From: Flavobacteriaceae bacterium TMED81
Lineage (GTDB): Bacteria > Bacteroidota > Bacteroidia > Flavobacteriales > Flavobacteriaceae
Assembly: GCA_002171575.2 (NCBI GenBank)
Contig: NHEI02000034.1
Location: forward strand, 1 to 5,022
Length of the DNA stretch: 5,022 bases
Direction: 5' to 3'
A model generated the notes under the pieces. It did not search any database and was not told the origin of the DNA. It saw nothing but the letters and a program-made list of their open reading frames with translations. Numbering within the stretch: the first letter of the stretch is position 1; the number at the start of each line of letters is the position of its first letter. Positions 1 through 5,022 of the stretch are shown piece after piece. The translations under genes were made by a program, and so were the position numbers.

Positions 1-858
1 AACGCCAGCGGCTTGTAGATCAAGTCCTTCGGTAAAGGGGTTGCGTCCAACAGACATCAGGCAGTAATCACCCGTAAATGTAACGTCTTGCCCCTTTTTA
101 TCTTTGGCAGTGACGGTTACTTCATCGCCCTTGCGTTCTACCCCACTGACTTGGTGTGAGAGATAGAATTTAACGCCTTGTTTTTTCATCACTTTCATCA
201 ATTCTTTGGAAAGCGAACTGTCCATGATTGGCGTGATGCGATCGGCATATTCCACAACAGATACTTCAGCACCCAATCGGCGATAGACCTGACCGAGCTC
301 AAGTCCAATCACCCCACCGCCGATCACCACCAAATGCTTGGGGATTTCGGTTAGGGAAAGGGCTTCTGTGGACGTGATGATTCGTTCCTTGTCCAAAGTG
401 ACAAAAGGCAAAACTGCGGGTTTTGAACCCGTTGCAATGATACTGTGTTTGGCTTCGATCGTCTGTTTTTTCTTGCCTGCGATTTCGATATGTGTCGCAT
501 CGACAAATTTGCCAAGACCGTGAAAAACCGTGATTTTGTTTTTATCCATCAGATAGTCAATCCCCTTGGTGGTTTGCTCGATGACTTCTGACTTTCTTTT
601 CATCATCTGCCCAAAGTTGATCTTGATTTCCCCTTCCACATCAATCCCATGGGTAGCAAAATTTTTAATCGACTCCTCATAATGATGCGAGGAATCCAAA
701 AGGGATTTGGAAGGAATACAACCCACATTGAGGCAAGTACCGCCTAGGGTGTCGTATTTTTCGATAAGGGCAGTGGACAGGCCCAACTGCGCACAGCGAA
801 TCGCTGCTACATAGCCGCCAGGGCCAGATCCGATAACAGCAACGTCAAATGAGGACAT
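1..858 (-). CDS. lpdA: Dihydrolipoyl dehydrogenase (E3), amino-terminal 286 residues, cut by window edge
   Basis: This is the FAD-dependent E3 enzyme that reoxidises lipoyl groups with NAD+ in the pyruvate and 2-oxoglutarate dehydrogenase complexes and in the glycine cleavage system; it acts in the cytoplasm. The translation from ATG at 858 opens with the FAD-binding loop G-S-G-P-G-G at residues 10-15. The redox disulfide follows as GGTCLNVGCIPSK, with cysteines at 42 and 47. A second Rossmann loop for NAD, VVIGGGVIGLELG, sits at 177-189. The frame is open to base 1, so roughly 180 carboxy-terminal residues, including the dimer interface and the His-Glu pair, lie outside the window. The start is the first ATG and sits directly before the FAD fold, as in the family. 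The next gene upstream on the same strand ends 40 bases before it, and a promoter-like site in that gap suggests its own transcript. No E1 or E2 gene is in view. Family assignment is very secure; only the choice among E3 paralogues is open. Confidence 0.97.
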   Translation of the reverse strand, partial: MSSFDVAVIGSGPGGYVAAIRCAQLGLSTALIEKYDTLGGTCLNVGCIPSKSLLDSSHHYEESIKNFATHGIDVEGEIKINFGQMMKRKSEVIEQTTKGIDYLMDKNKITVFHGLGKFVDATHIEIAGKKKQTIEAKHSIIATGSKPAVLPFVTLDKERIITSTEALSLTEIPKHLVVIGGGVIGLELGQVYRRLGAEVSVVEYADRITPIMDSSLSKELMKVMKKQGVKFYLSHQVSGVERKGDEVTVTAKDKKGQDVTFTGDYCLMSVGRNPFTEGLDLQAAGV

Positions 859-878
859 AGTTTGATTGTTTTACAAGA

Positions 879-910
879 CAAAAGTAATACGAAAGTGACT
901 ACCAATCAAA
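879..910 (-). promoter_or_regulatory. Putative Bacteroidota-type promoter of lpdA
   Basis: Read on the minus strand, TTTG at 910-907 is followed after 20 bases by TACTTTTG at 886-879, an exact match to the Bacteroidota -7 form TAnnTTTG. The box ends 20 bases before the lpdA ATG at 858. The upstream element lies inside the last codons of the preceding beta-barrel gene. The motif is short, so a chance match in A+T-rich DNA is possible; position and spacing are the main support. Confidence 0.45.
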
Positions 911-1759
911 CACTCTACTGATATTAAATCCAAAATGGATATCCCCCTCTGACCAATCGCCTGATGCTTCGGTCAAAAAGCTATGTTCGAGCATCGATCG
1001 GGAGTTGGTAAAATGGAGTTGAAACACGTGTCCGCCCGTTTCAATATCCAATCCAATGGAGAGCATATTGTTGTAGTTGAGTTCTTCTGGTCGGTTTGTT
1101 ACCAAACCATAGTCCATATTCAAGCTGATGCGTTTGCTCAGCTTATAACGACCGCCAGCAGCCATCACAAACTGCATATTGCTTTCATCGTCAACTTCCG
1201 TCAGGTTTTTGTGAATCAGGGTTGGCGAGAGTTGTAAGGATAATTTCTCGCTAAACTTTCTGGAAACGAGGGCTTGAGCGGTATAGGTCAGACGGTGGCT
1301 AAAATCCAAGTCTGGATTCAAATCTAAATCGAGTTGGTTGTTGATTGTAAGTTGACCGTAGGCACCAATGGAAACGGGTGATTTCTCGGTTTGTTGACGA
1401 AGGATACGCAACTTGGTATGGAGTGCATAGGTCTTTTGATAGGACGAGCGCGCTGCACCAAAATTGATATGGTCATTCAGGCCATAGATCAACTGGAGTT
1501 TGTTGGACGCAATATCGAGTCCAAAGAAGTCGTCAAAGCCATTTTCAATGCTGCCAAAGCGGTGAGCAACGATAAAATACATTTCCCCTTTGTCCACCAT
1601 TTTGGTCGATTCGAGGTTGATGATTTTAAGCCCTTTAAAAGCAGATTCGGCATAAAGCGGTCCCATGTCGAGGTCGGCATCGAGTTCGTCCAAAAGGTCG
1701 GTTTGTGCCACAGCCAGTGTGGATAACAGTAAAAAAAGTGTTGAAAGTCGTTTCATCAT
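899..1759 (-). CDS. DUF5777-type outer-membrane beta-barrel protein
   Basis: This is a 286-residue secreted protein of the flavobacterial DUF5777 beta-barrel kind, whose molecular function is unknown. Residues 1-18 form a signal peptide (MMKR, then a Leu-rich core ending in AVA, cleavage before Gln19). An acidic stretch follows (LLDELDADLD), then the family-like block AFKGLKIINLEST and the strand VAHRFGS. The rest is alternating strand-and-turn sequence, including FSHRLTYTAQ, GGRYKLSKR and, near the end, IETGGHVFQLHFTN and GDWSEGDIHFGFN. It ends in an aromatic-rich strand (RVFDW), as outer-membrane barrels often do. The frame stays open upstream to a TTG at 1804. I reject that start because it would place a Glu- and Arg-containing segment ahead of the signal peptide and because an exact promoter box lies at 1774-1781. 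ATG at 1759 and at 1756 are both possible. The OB-fold gene lies 46 bases upstream and lpdA 40 bases downstream. Family call is from remembered sequence similarity. Confidence 0.88.
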   Translation of the reverse strand: MMKRLSTLFLLLSTLAVAQTDLLDELDADLDMGPLYAESAFKGLKIINLESTKMVDKGEMYFIVAHRFGSIENGFDDFFGLDIASNKLQLIYGLNDHINFGAARSSYQKTYALHTKLRILRQQTEKSPVSIGAYGQLTINNQLDLDLNPDLDFSHRLTYTAQALVSRKFSEKLSLQLSPTLIHKNLTEVDDESNMQFVMAAGGRYKLSKRISLNMDYGLVTNRPEELNYNNMLSIGLDIETGGHVFQLHFTNSRSMLEHSFLTEASGDWSEGDIHFGFNISRVFDW

Positions 1760-1773
1760 CGTGTAGTCTCTTT

Positions 1774-1804
1774 CAAAGATAGCGAACTGGAAATTGGTGT
1801 ACAA
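1774..1804 (-). promoter_or_regulatory. Putative Bacteroidota-type promoter of the beta-barrel gene
   Basis: On the minus strand, TTG at 1804-1802 is followed after 20 bases by TATCTTTG at 1781-1774, an exact TAnnTTTG match. The box ends 14 bases before ATG 1759, so the leader would be only about 7-10 bases. The TTG directly follows the stop codon of the OB-fold gene (1808-1806), so the promoter fills the space between the two genes. An AAAGAG stretch between box and ATG could be a weak ribosome binding site. This is the best promoter candidate in the window. Confidence 0.55.
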
Positions 1805-1805
1805 C

Positions 1806-2171
1806 CTAGTCCATCACCGTGGATTGATCGAGCACCACCACTTCAAACAAATCATCATAGCCGATACAACGGCCTTTCAGGGTGAGTTGCTGATTGAGTT
1901 GGGCAGTGTGACCCGTTGCAAACTGTGCCACTAGGGCATCGTCTAGGGTGATGCTATGATCGTCTATAAACGTAACCATACCAGAAACTGTTACGGTTTG
2001 GTTGAGAAAGGCCTCATTGTTTTGCACAATTGAGTCTTTTAGGGCGATTGCTGTATCGGAATAAACAGCTCCTTCGGTGGCAATGTTGCGGTGGTCTTTA
2101 TAGGCATAGTAGTAGAATCCGATTGCCATCAGAATCAATACTATTCCCGAAAAGATGCGTTTACTTGTCAT
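1806..2171 (-). CDS. Membrane-anchored OB-fold protein (tRNA_anti-like family)
   Basis: This 121-residue protein has an amino-terminal membrane anchor or uncleaved signal at about residues 5-23 (IFSGIVLILMAIGFYYYAY) followed by a small domain outside the cytoplasm. The pattern matches the Bacteroidota 'tRNA_anti-like' OB-fold family as I remember it. HRNIATEGAVY lies just after the membrane segment (27-37). A helix and the first strand follow (FLNQTVTVSGMVTFI, 55-69), then an S-I-T-L-D-D turn (73-78), then the closing strands LKGRCIGYDDLFEVVVLDQ (98-116). Despite the family name, nothing links it to tRNA; the fold is shared with small periplasmic binding domains, and the ligand is unknown. 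There is no Cys positioned for a lipobox. The ATG at 2171 is the natural start because the hydrophobic segment follows at once. The gene is first in the minus-strand run and lies 46 bases before the beta-barrel gene. Confidence 0.85.
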   Translation of the reverse strand: MTSKRIFSGIVLILMAIGFYYYAYKDHRNIATEGAVYSDTAIALKDSIVQNNEAFLNQTVTVSGMVTFIDDHSITLDDALVAQFATGHTAQLNQQLTLKGRCIGYDDLFEVVVLDQSTVMD

Positions 2172-2184
2172 TGGCGTGTTTTGG

Positions 2185-2192
2185 TAAAGATA
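2185..2192 (-). promoter_or_regulatory. Possible -7 element for the OB-fold gene
   Basis: TATCTTTA on the minus strand differs from TAnnTTTG only in the last base and ends 13 bases before ATG 2171, a layout like that of the beta-barrel promoter. No clear TTTG or TTG element lies at the expected distance upstream, only a T-run at about 2208-2212, so this is weaker than the other candidates. Confidence 0.28.
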
Positions 2193-2229
2193 TGGGTTTT
2201 GCGATTGAAAAACTTTTTCTAAATTTACG

Positions 2230-2255
2230 GTAGAACCGCACCAAATCTGTTCTAC
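2230..2255. repeat. Perfect 7-bp inverted repeat in the divergent intergenic region
   Basis: GTAGAAC at 2230-2236 and its exact reverse complement GTTCTAC at 2249-2255 are separated by 12 bases. It could be a hairpin in a transcript from either strand, or a two-half-site operator for a dimeric regulator of the divergent genes. There is no T-run next to it, so it is not a typical intrinsic terminator. It lies at the left limit of the A+T-rich gene stub, whose open frame begins inside the left arm. A chance 7-bp match in about 350 bases cannot be excluded. Confidence 0.4.
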
Positions 2256-2428
2256 AACATGAAAGACCTACGGGTATTACAAATATGTCAGACCTTTTAA
2301 AGAATATGCAAGAAAATTGTGTTCCCTCATCAATCTTTGATATGACTTTTGATAACTATCAAGATTTCATTGCTGAGCGCAAAGTTTTAATCGCCAAAAA
2401 AATAAGAGAATATTACGAAACAATCTAA
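2234..2428 (+). pseudogene. Carboxy-terminal gene stub, A+T-rich, possibly of a DUF262-like restriction protein
   Basis: The frame is open from just after the TAG at 2231-2233 to the TAA at 2426-2428. The first ATG is at 2285 and gives 47 residues: MSDLLKNMQENCVPSSIFD, a short link, then a helix with FIAERKVLIAKKIREYYETI at the end. This looks like real protein sequence: amphipathic helices, no compositional oddity, and a closing pattern (F-hydrophobic-x-x-R-K-x-L-hydrophobic-A-x-K-I-x-x-Y-Y) that I associate with the carboxy-terminal tails of DUF262 (GmrSD-like) restriction proteins. That family link is from memory and weak. The open frame also runs 17 codons before the ATG, as expected if an upstream part has been lost. 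By hand count, 37 of 120 bases at 2281-2400 are G or C (about 31%), against 34 of 60 at 2641-2700 and 33 of 60 at 3181-3240. I read it as the 3' remnant of a transferred gene. An intact 47-residue protein started at 2285 is the alternative. Confidence 0.5.
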
Positions 2429-2471
2429 CAGTCGCGTACATAGTAAGAAGTAAACAAAGTAATTCTTCTAC

Positions 2472-2503
2472 TTACCAAACACCCAATCCTTTTTGTATCT
2501 TTC
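2472..2503 (+). promoter_or_regulatory. Possible promoter of the YceI-type gene and nhaC
   Basis: TATCTTTC at 2496-2503 differs from TAnnTTTG only in the last base and ends 17 bases before ATG 2521. A poor upstream element, TTAC at 2472-2475, lies 20 bases before it, the same spacing as at the two better minus-strand promoters. It is the only candidate close to this gene. No Shine-Dalgarno sequence lies between it and the ATG, which is usual in this phylum. Confidence 0.38.
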
Positions 2504-2520
2504 ATGCAGAAACAAATTTG

Positions 2521-3066
2521 ATGCAAAAGCTACTTCTCCCCTTTCTATTATTGGCAGTTACCATTGCTTCTGGGCAGTCCAAGTATATGACCAAGTCGGG
2601 GAGCATGTCTTTTGAGGCGTCTCAACCCACCTTTGAACCCATCGAAGCAACACACTCCGCTGTGTCGGCATTGCTTAACGCGGATACTGGCGAACTCGCC
2701 GTTTTGGCGCTTGTACGGGGCTTTCGCTTTCCCCTTGCCCTAATGGAAGAACACTTTAACGAAAACTATATCGAAAGTCACCAATACCCTAAAACGAGTT
2801 TTAAAGGGAAAATCACCGACTTTGATAAAACCACCCTCAACCACCAACCGCAAACCGTTGAACTCACTGGTGAACTCTATATGCATGGGGTAACCAAACC
2901 CATCAATATGTCTGCTACTGTCACAAAGACGGATGAGCTAATCACTTTGGCGTCTTCCTTTTCGGTCAAAACTTCAGACTTTGGCATTGAAATCCCGAGT
3001 TTGGTGAGAAAGCAAATCGATGAAAACGTACAAATTGAGGTGTCTCTCCCCTTACAACCCAAATAA
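2521..3066 (+). CDS. Secreted YceI-type lipocalin-like protein
   Basis: This 181-residue exported protein is of the YceI-like family. Members form an extended lipocalin-like barrel, and some are known to bind polyisoprenoids or long-chain amphiphiles in the periplasm. Residues 1-18 form a signal peptide (MQK, a Leu-rich core, ASG, cleavage before Gln19). The mature part shows FEPIEATHSAVSALL (38-52), then LMEEHFNENYIES (74-86), which replaces the usual R-D-x-H-L segment. YPKTSFKGKI (89-98) matches the family's yP-x-i-x-F block. Then come LTGELYMHGVTKPI (115-128) and the closing SFSVKTSDFGIEIP (146-159). It belongs to a divergent flavobacterial subgroup that I recall next to DUF5777 barrels, and such a barrel is here on the other strand. 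A TTG at 2518 is in frame, but ATG 2521 gives the cleaner signal peptide. The nhaC gene follows after 6 bases, so the two are probably one transcript. The bound ligand cannot be told from sequence. Confidence 0.9.
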   Translation: MQKLLLPFLLLAVTIASGQSKYMTKSGSMSFEASQPTFEPIEATHSAVSALLNADTGELAVLALVRGFRFPLALMEEHFNENYIESHQYPKTSFKGKITDFDKTTLNHQPQTVELTGELYMHGVTKPINMSATVTKTDELITLASSFSVKTSDFGIEIPSLVRKQIDENVQIEVSLPLQPK

Positions 3067-3072
3067 ACCGTT

Positions 3073-4500
3073 ATGAAGTCCTCATTATCCCTTAAAACCG
3101 CCCTGCTCCCCCTTTTGGTATTGATTGGCCTATTGGCCTTTAACGTGCTGGTCTATGGCGATGATGCCCTATCGGGCTCCAACCAGTTTATCCTCCTTCT
3201 CGGCGGTGCGGTGGCTGCTGTGGTGGGCTTTGCCAATAAAATTTCGTACAAAACCATGCTCGACAAGCTGGCGGACAACCTCAAATCGGTTACGGGAGCC
3301 ATTTTGATTTTATTGTTTGTCGGGGCATTGGCAGGCACTTGGCTGATCAGCGGAGTGATTCCAGCCATGATTTACTACGGCTTACAAATCCTTCATCCTT
3401 CTATTTTCCTACCTGCTTGCGTGATCATTTGCGCGTTGATTTCTCTGGCAACAGGCAGTAGCTGGACAACTTCCGCAACCGTTGGCATTGCCCTCATTGG
3501 CATTGGAAAAGCCTTTGGCGTTCCTGTAGGCATGGTTGCTGGTGCCGTTCTATCGGGTGCCTATTTTGGGGATAAGCTATCGCCTTTAAGCGATACGACC
3601 AACCTCGCCCCTGCTATGGCGGGCGCAGACCTTTTTACCCATATCCGTTATATGACCCATACCACTGTGCCGAGTATCGTGGTGACGCTGATTGTGTTTA
3701 TCATCTTAGGAATTGGGTTTAGCGCTGATGGCTTGGCGAATTCACAAGAACTGTTAACCGCAATGAATGAGGTGTTTACGATCAACTTATTCCTGTTTAT
3801 CGTTCCCATTTTAGTTATTGTGATGATTGTCAGAAAAACACCGCCTTTGGTGGCTTTGTTTGTGGGTACACTTTTGGGTGCTCTTGCGGCTTTGATTTTC
3901 CAACAAGAACTGTTGTTGTCCTTGAGTGGGGAATCCAGATTAAGTGTATTTGGCACTTATCAGGTGATTATGGACGCGATTACCGTTTCAACTCAAATTG
4001 AAACCACTTCCCCTGCCCTGAGCGATCTCTTTCAGTCTGGCGGAATGCAAGGCATGCTCGGGACCATCTGGCTGATCATTTGCGCCATGGTTTTTGGTGG
4101 CGTGATGGATGCCATTGGTGCTTTGGCAACGATTAGCGCAGCACTGCTCAACATGGCCAAGTCCACCTTCCAACTATTTGCCAGTACGGTTGCTTCGTGT
4201 TTGGCAATCAATATCACCGCTTCCGATCAATACCTGTCTATTGTTGTGCCGGGTAAAATGTTTGAAAAGGCCTATCAAGATCGTGATCTCGCACCCGAAA
4301 ACCTGAGTCGTACGCTCGAGGATTCTGGTACGGTAACCTCGGTGTTGATCCCTTGGAATACCTGTGGGGCCTATCAGTCTGGGGTCTTGGGCGTGGATGT
4401 GAGTCAGTATTTTTTCTATGCGATTTTCAACTGGTTAAGCCCCTTTATGACCTTGTTCTTTGCCGCTTTCCACATCAAAATCAAACGACTCTCTTCATGA
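3073..4500 (+). CDS. nhaC: NhaC-type Na+/H+ antiporter
   Basis: This 475-residue inner-membrane transporter belongs to the NhaC antiporter family, whose members exchange Na+ for protons; some relatives exchange organic acids instead, for example malate against lactate. Hydrophobic segments run through the whole protein, starting at about residues 10-27. The conserved core is present: LATGSSWTTSATVGIALIGI at 125-144, the signature SGAYFGDKLSPLSDTTNLAP at 161-180, ITASDQYLSIVVPGKMF at 381-397 and SVLIPWNTCGAYQSGV at 423-438. The paired discontinuous-helix motifs (G-D-K-x-S-P-L-S-D-T-T and I-P-W-N-T-C-G) suggest an active protein. Length fits the family. ATG 3073 lies 6 bases after the YceI-type stop, which suggests co-transcription and perhaps translational coupling. 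The ftsK start is 43 bases downstream with no terminator-like hairpin between. The family is secure; the ions actually exchanged are inferred. Confidence 0.95.
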   Translation: MKSSLSLKTALLPLLVLIGLLAFNVLVYGDDALSGSNQFILLLGGAVAAVVGFANKISYKTMLDKLADNLKSVTGAILILLFVGALAGTWLISGVIPAMIYYGLQILHPSIFLPACVIICALISLATGSSWTTSATVGIALIGIGKAFGVPVGMVAGAVLSGAYFGDKLSPLSDTTNLAPAMAGADLFTHIRYMTHTTVPSIVVTLIVFIILGIGFSADGLANSQELLTAMNEVFTINLFLFIVPILVIVMIVRKTPPLVALFVGTLLGALAALIFQQELLLSLSGESRLSVFGTYQVIMDAITVSTQIETTSPALSDLFQSGGMQGMLGTIWLIICAMVFGGVMDAIGALATISAALLNMAKSTFQLFASTVASCLAINITASDQYLSIVVPGKMFEKAYQDRDLAPENLSRTLEDSGTVTSVLIPWNTCGAYQSGVLGVDVSQYFFYAIFNWLSPFMTLFFAAFHIKIKRLSS

Positions 4501-4547
4501 CCCAGGAGGTTTTGTCTTTGAGAATGCGTAATTTTGTCTCAACATGA
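4497..4547 (+). other. 16-codon frame bridging nhaC and ftsK by ATGA overlaps
   Basis: ATG at 4497-4499 overlaps the nhaC stop (TGA 4498-4500), and the frame ends with TGA at 4545-4547, overlapping the ftsK ATG at 4544-4546. The peptide would be MTQEVLSLRMRNFVST. An AGGAGG at 4504-4509 lies within it, too far (34 bases) from the ftsK start to serve as a normal ribosome binding site for it. It could be a coupling leader for ftsK or mere coincidence; I do not claim that the peptide is functional. Confidence 0.2.
4529..4536 (+). promoter_or_regulatory. Possible -7 element before ftsK
   Basis: TAATTTTG is an exact TAnnTTTG match and ends 7 bases before the ftsK ATG at 4544, so transcription would start at or next to the start codon. 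A TTTG at 4511-4514 lies only 14 bases upstream, shorter than the 20-base spacing of the other candidates here. A leaderless ftsK transcript is possible, but readthrough from nhaC is equally likely. Confidence 0.3.
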
Positions 4548-5022
4548 CAGATTCAACGTCAACATTGCGTTCCCGTCAGCGACAAATCCTTTTCGGTCTA
4601 TCGATTATTTTGATTGCCGTTGTTCTTCTTGCGTCCATGGTGTCTTATTATTTCACTTGGGAGCCCGACCAAAGTAGCTTGGGTGATTTTGCCGATCGCA
4701 GCGCACAAACCGAAAATATCGCAAGTAAGTTTGGAACAACCATAGCTCATTTTTTGTTATATCAATTTTTGGGTTTGGGTTCTTTTGTATTGGTGTTGAT
4801 GGTGTTAATCACTGGATTTCGACTCTTTATCGGTAGTCCTTGGAACAATCTCTTGGGGACTTGTTCATGGACAATCGCAAGTTCGATATGGGTTTCGCTA
4901 TTGTTGAGCTTTATCATACCGCAATACCCGATTTTAGGTGGTATGGTCGGCTATGAGATATCGCGATTCACGAGCGATTATATCGGGGATATTGGCTTGG
5001 CCAGTATTTTGATTTTTGGATG
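4544..5022 (+). CDS. ftsK: DNA translocase FtsK, amino-terminal membrane domain, cut by window edge
   Basis: FtsK is the septum-anchored ATPase that pumps chromosome ends apart during cell division and activates XerCD recombination at dif. Only the first 159 residues are in view, and these cover most of the four-helix membrane anchor. After a short charged cytoplasmic start (MTDSTSTLRSRQRQ), hydrophobic helices lie at about 15-36, 68-96 and 106-126, with a fourth beginning near 147. The first outer loop carries WEPDQSSLGDFADRS (39-53), a recognisable variant of the S-W-x-x-D-Q-S motif in Bacteroidota FtsK. PILGGMVGYEIS (129-140) before the fourth helix is also family-like. The motor domain with its Walker motifs and the DNA-reading gamma domain are beyond the edge, so the call rests on the anchor alone. 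ATG 4544 is the first start in the frame near the conserved helix. It follows nhaC by 43 bases on the same strand. Confidence 0.88.
   Translation, partial: MTDSTSTLRSRQRQILFGLSIILIAVVLLASMVSYYFTWEPDQSSLGDFADRSAQTENIASKFGTTIAHFLLYQFLGLGSFVLVLMVLITGFRLFIGSPWNNLLGTCSWTIASSIWVSLLLSFIIPQYPILGGMVGYEISRFTSDYIGDIGLASILIFG

Noticed and set aside
1391..1726. 111-residue open frame on the plus strand
   Set aside because: It lies entirely opposite the beta-barrel gene, which has a signal peptide, family-like blocks and a promoter; the opposite frame has no recognisable domain and is a shadow.
2030..2233. 67-residue plus-strand frame ending at the TAG before the gene stub, in the same frame as the stub
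   Set aside because: Continuity with the stub across the stop was tempting, but most of it overlaps the OB-fold gene antisense and its sequence is not protein-like; shared frame is a one-in-three chance.
2443..2475. Imperfect inverted repeat, GTAAG at 2443-2447 and CTTAC at 2471-2475, as a terminator after the gene stub
   Set aside because: Only five pairs are continuous before mismatches, the loop is long, and the T-run at 2490-2494 is 15 bases away, so it does not meet the usual form of a terminator.
2172..2520. A complete new defence or toxin-antitoxin system in the divergent region
   Set aside because: Only one short stub of possible defence origin is present, without a partner gene, catalytic motif or mobile element ends, so no functioning system can be claimed.
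3648..3956. 102-residue open frame on the minus strand
   Set aside because: It is antisense to the membrane segments of nhaC and is a by-product of that gene's codon pattern; no motif, start context or promoter supports it.
4504..4509. AGGAGG as the ribosome binding site of ftsK
   Set aside because: It is 34 bases from the ftsK ATG, far outside normal spacing, and genes of this phylum seldom rely on Shine-Dalgarno pairing.

Overview
The window reads as chromosomal DNA from a member of the Bacteroidota, most likely class Flavobacteriia. Three things point there: two protein families I know mainly from that group (a DUF5777-type outer-membrane beta-barrel and its divergent YceI-type partner), an FtsK amino terminus of the flavobacterial kind, and several promoter-like sites of the Bacteroidota form TAnnTTTG placed 7-20 bases before start codons. 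The assignment is from memory of family features, not from a search.

Layout. On the minus strand, reading from the middle leftwards, are a small membrane-anchored OB-fold protein (1806-2171), the DUF5777-type beta-barrel (899-1759) and the amino-terminal 286 residues of dihydrolipoyl dehydrogenase (1-858, cut by the window edge). On the plus strand, reading rightwards, are a secreted YceI-type protein (2521-3066), an NhaC-type sodium/proton antiporter (3073-4500) and the first 159 residues of the DNA translocase FtsK (4544 to the edge). The 349-base divergent region between the two arms is not empty. It carries a 7-bp inverted repeat, promoter-like sites for both arms, and an A+T-rich 47-codon reading frame on the plus strand that looks like the carboxy-terminal stub of a lost, probably foreign gene.

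How the genes fit together. The barrel and the YceI-type protein are, to my recollection, recurrent neighbours in flavobacteria. Here they flank a divergent promoter region with the OB-fold protein, which suggests an envelope module (outer-membrane barrel, periplasmic lipocalin-like carrier, inner-membrane-anchored OB-fold protein). NhaC starts only 6 bases after the YceI-type stop and is probably co-transcribed with it. Dihydrolipoyl dehydrogenase and FtsK are housekeeping genes that bracket the module.

No tRNA, rRNA, CRISPR array, insertion sequence or complete defence system was seen. The most unusual items are the low-GC gene stub, the uniform very short leaders implied by the promoter boxes, and a 16-codon frame that bridges nhaC and ftsK with ATGA overlaps at both ends.
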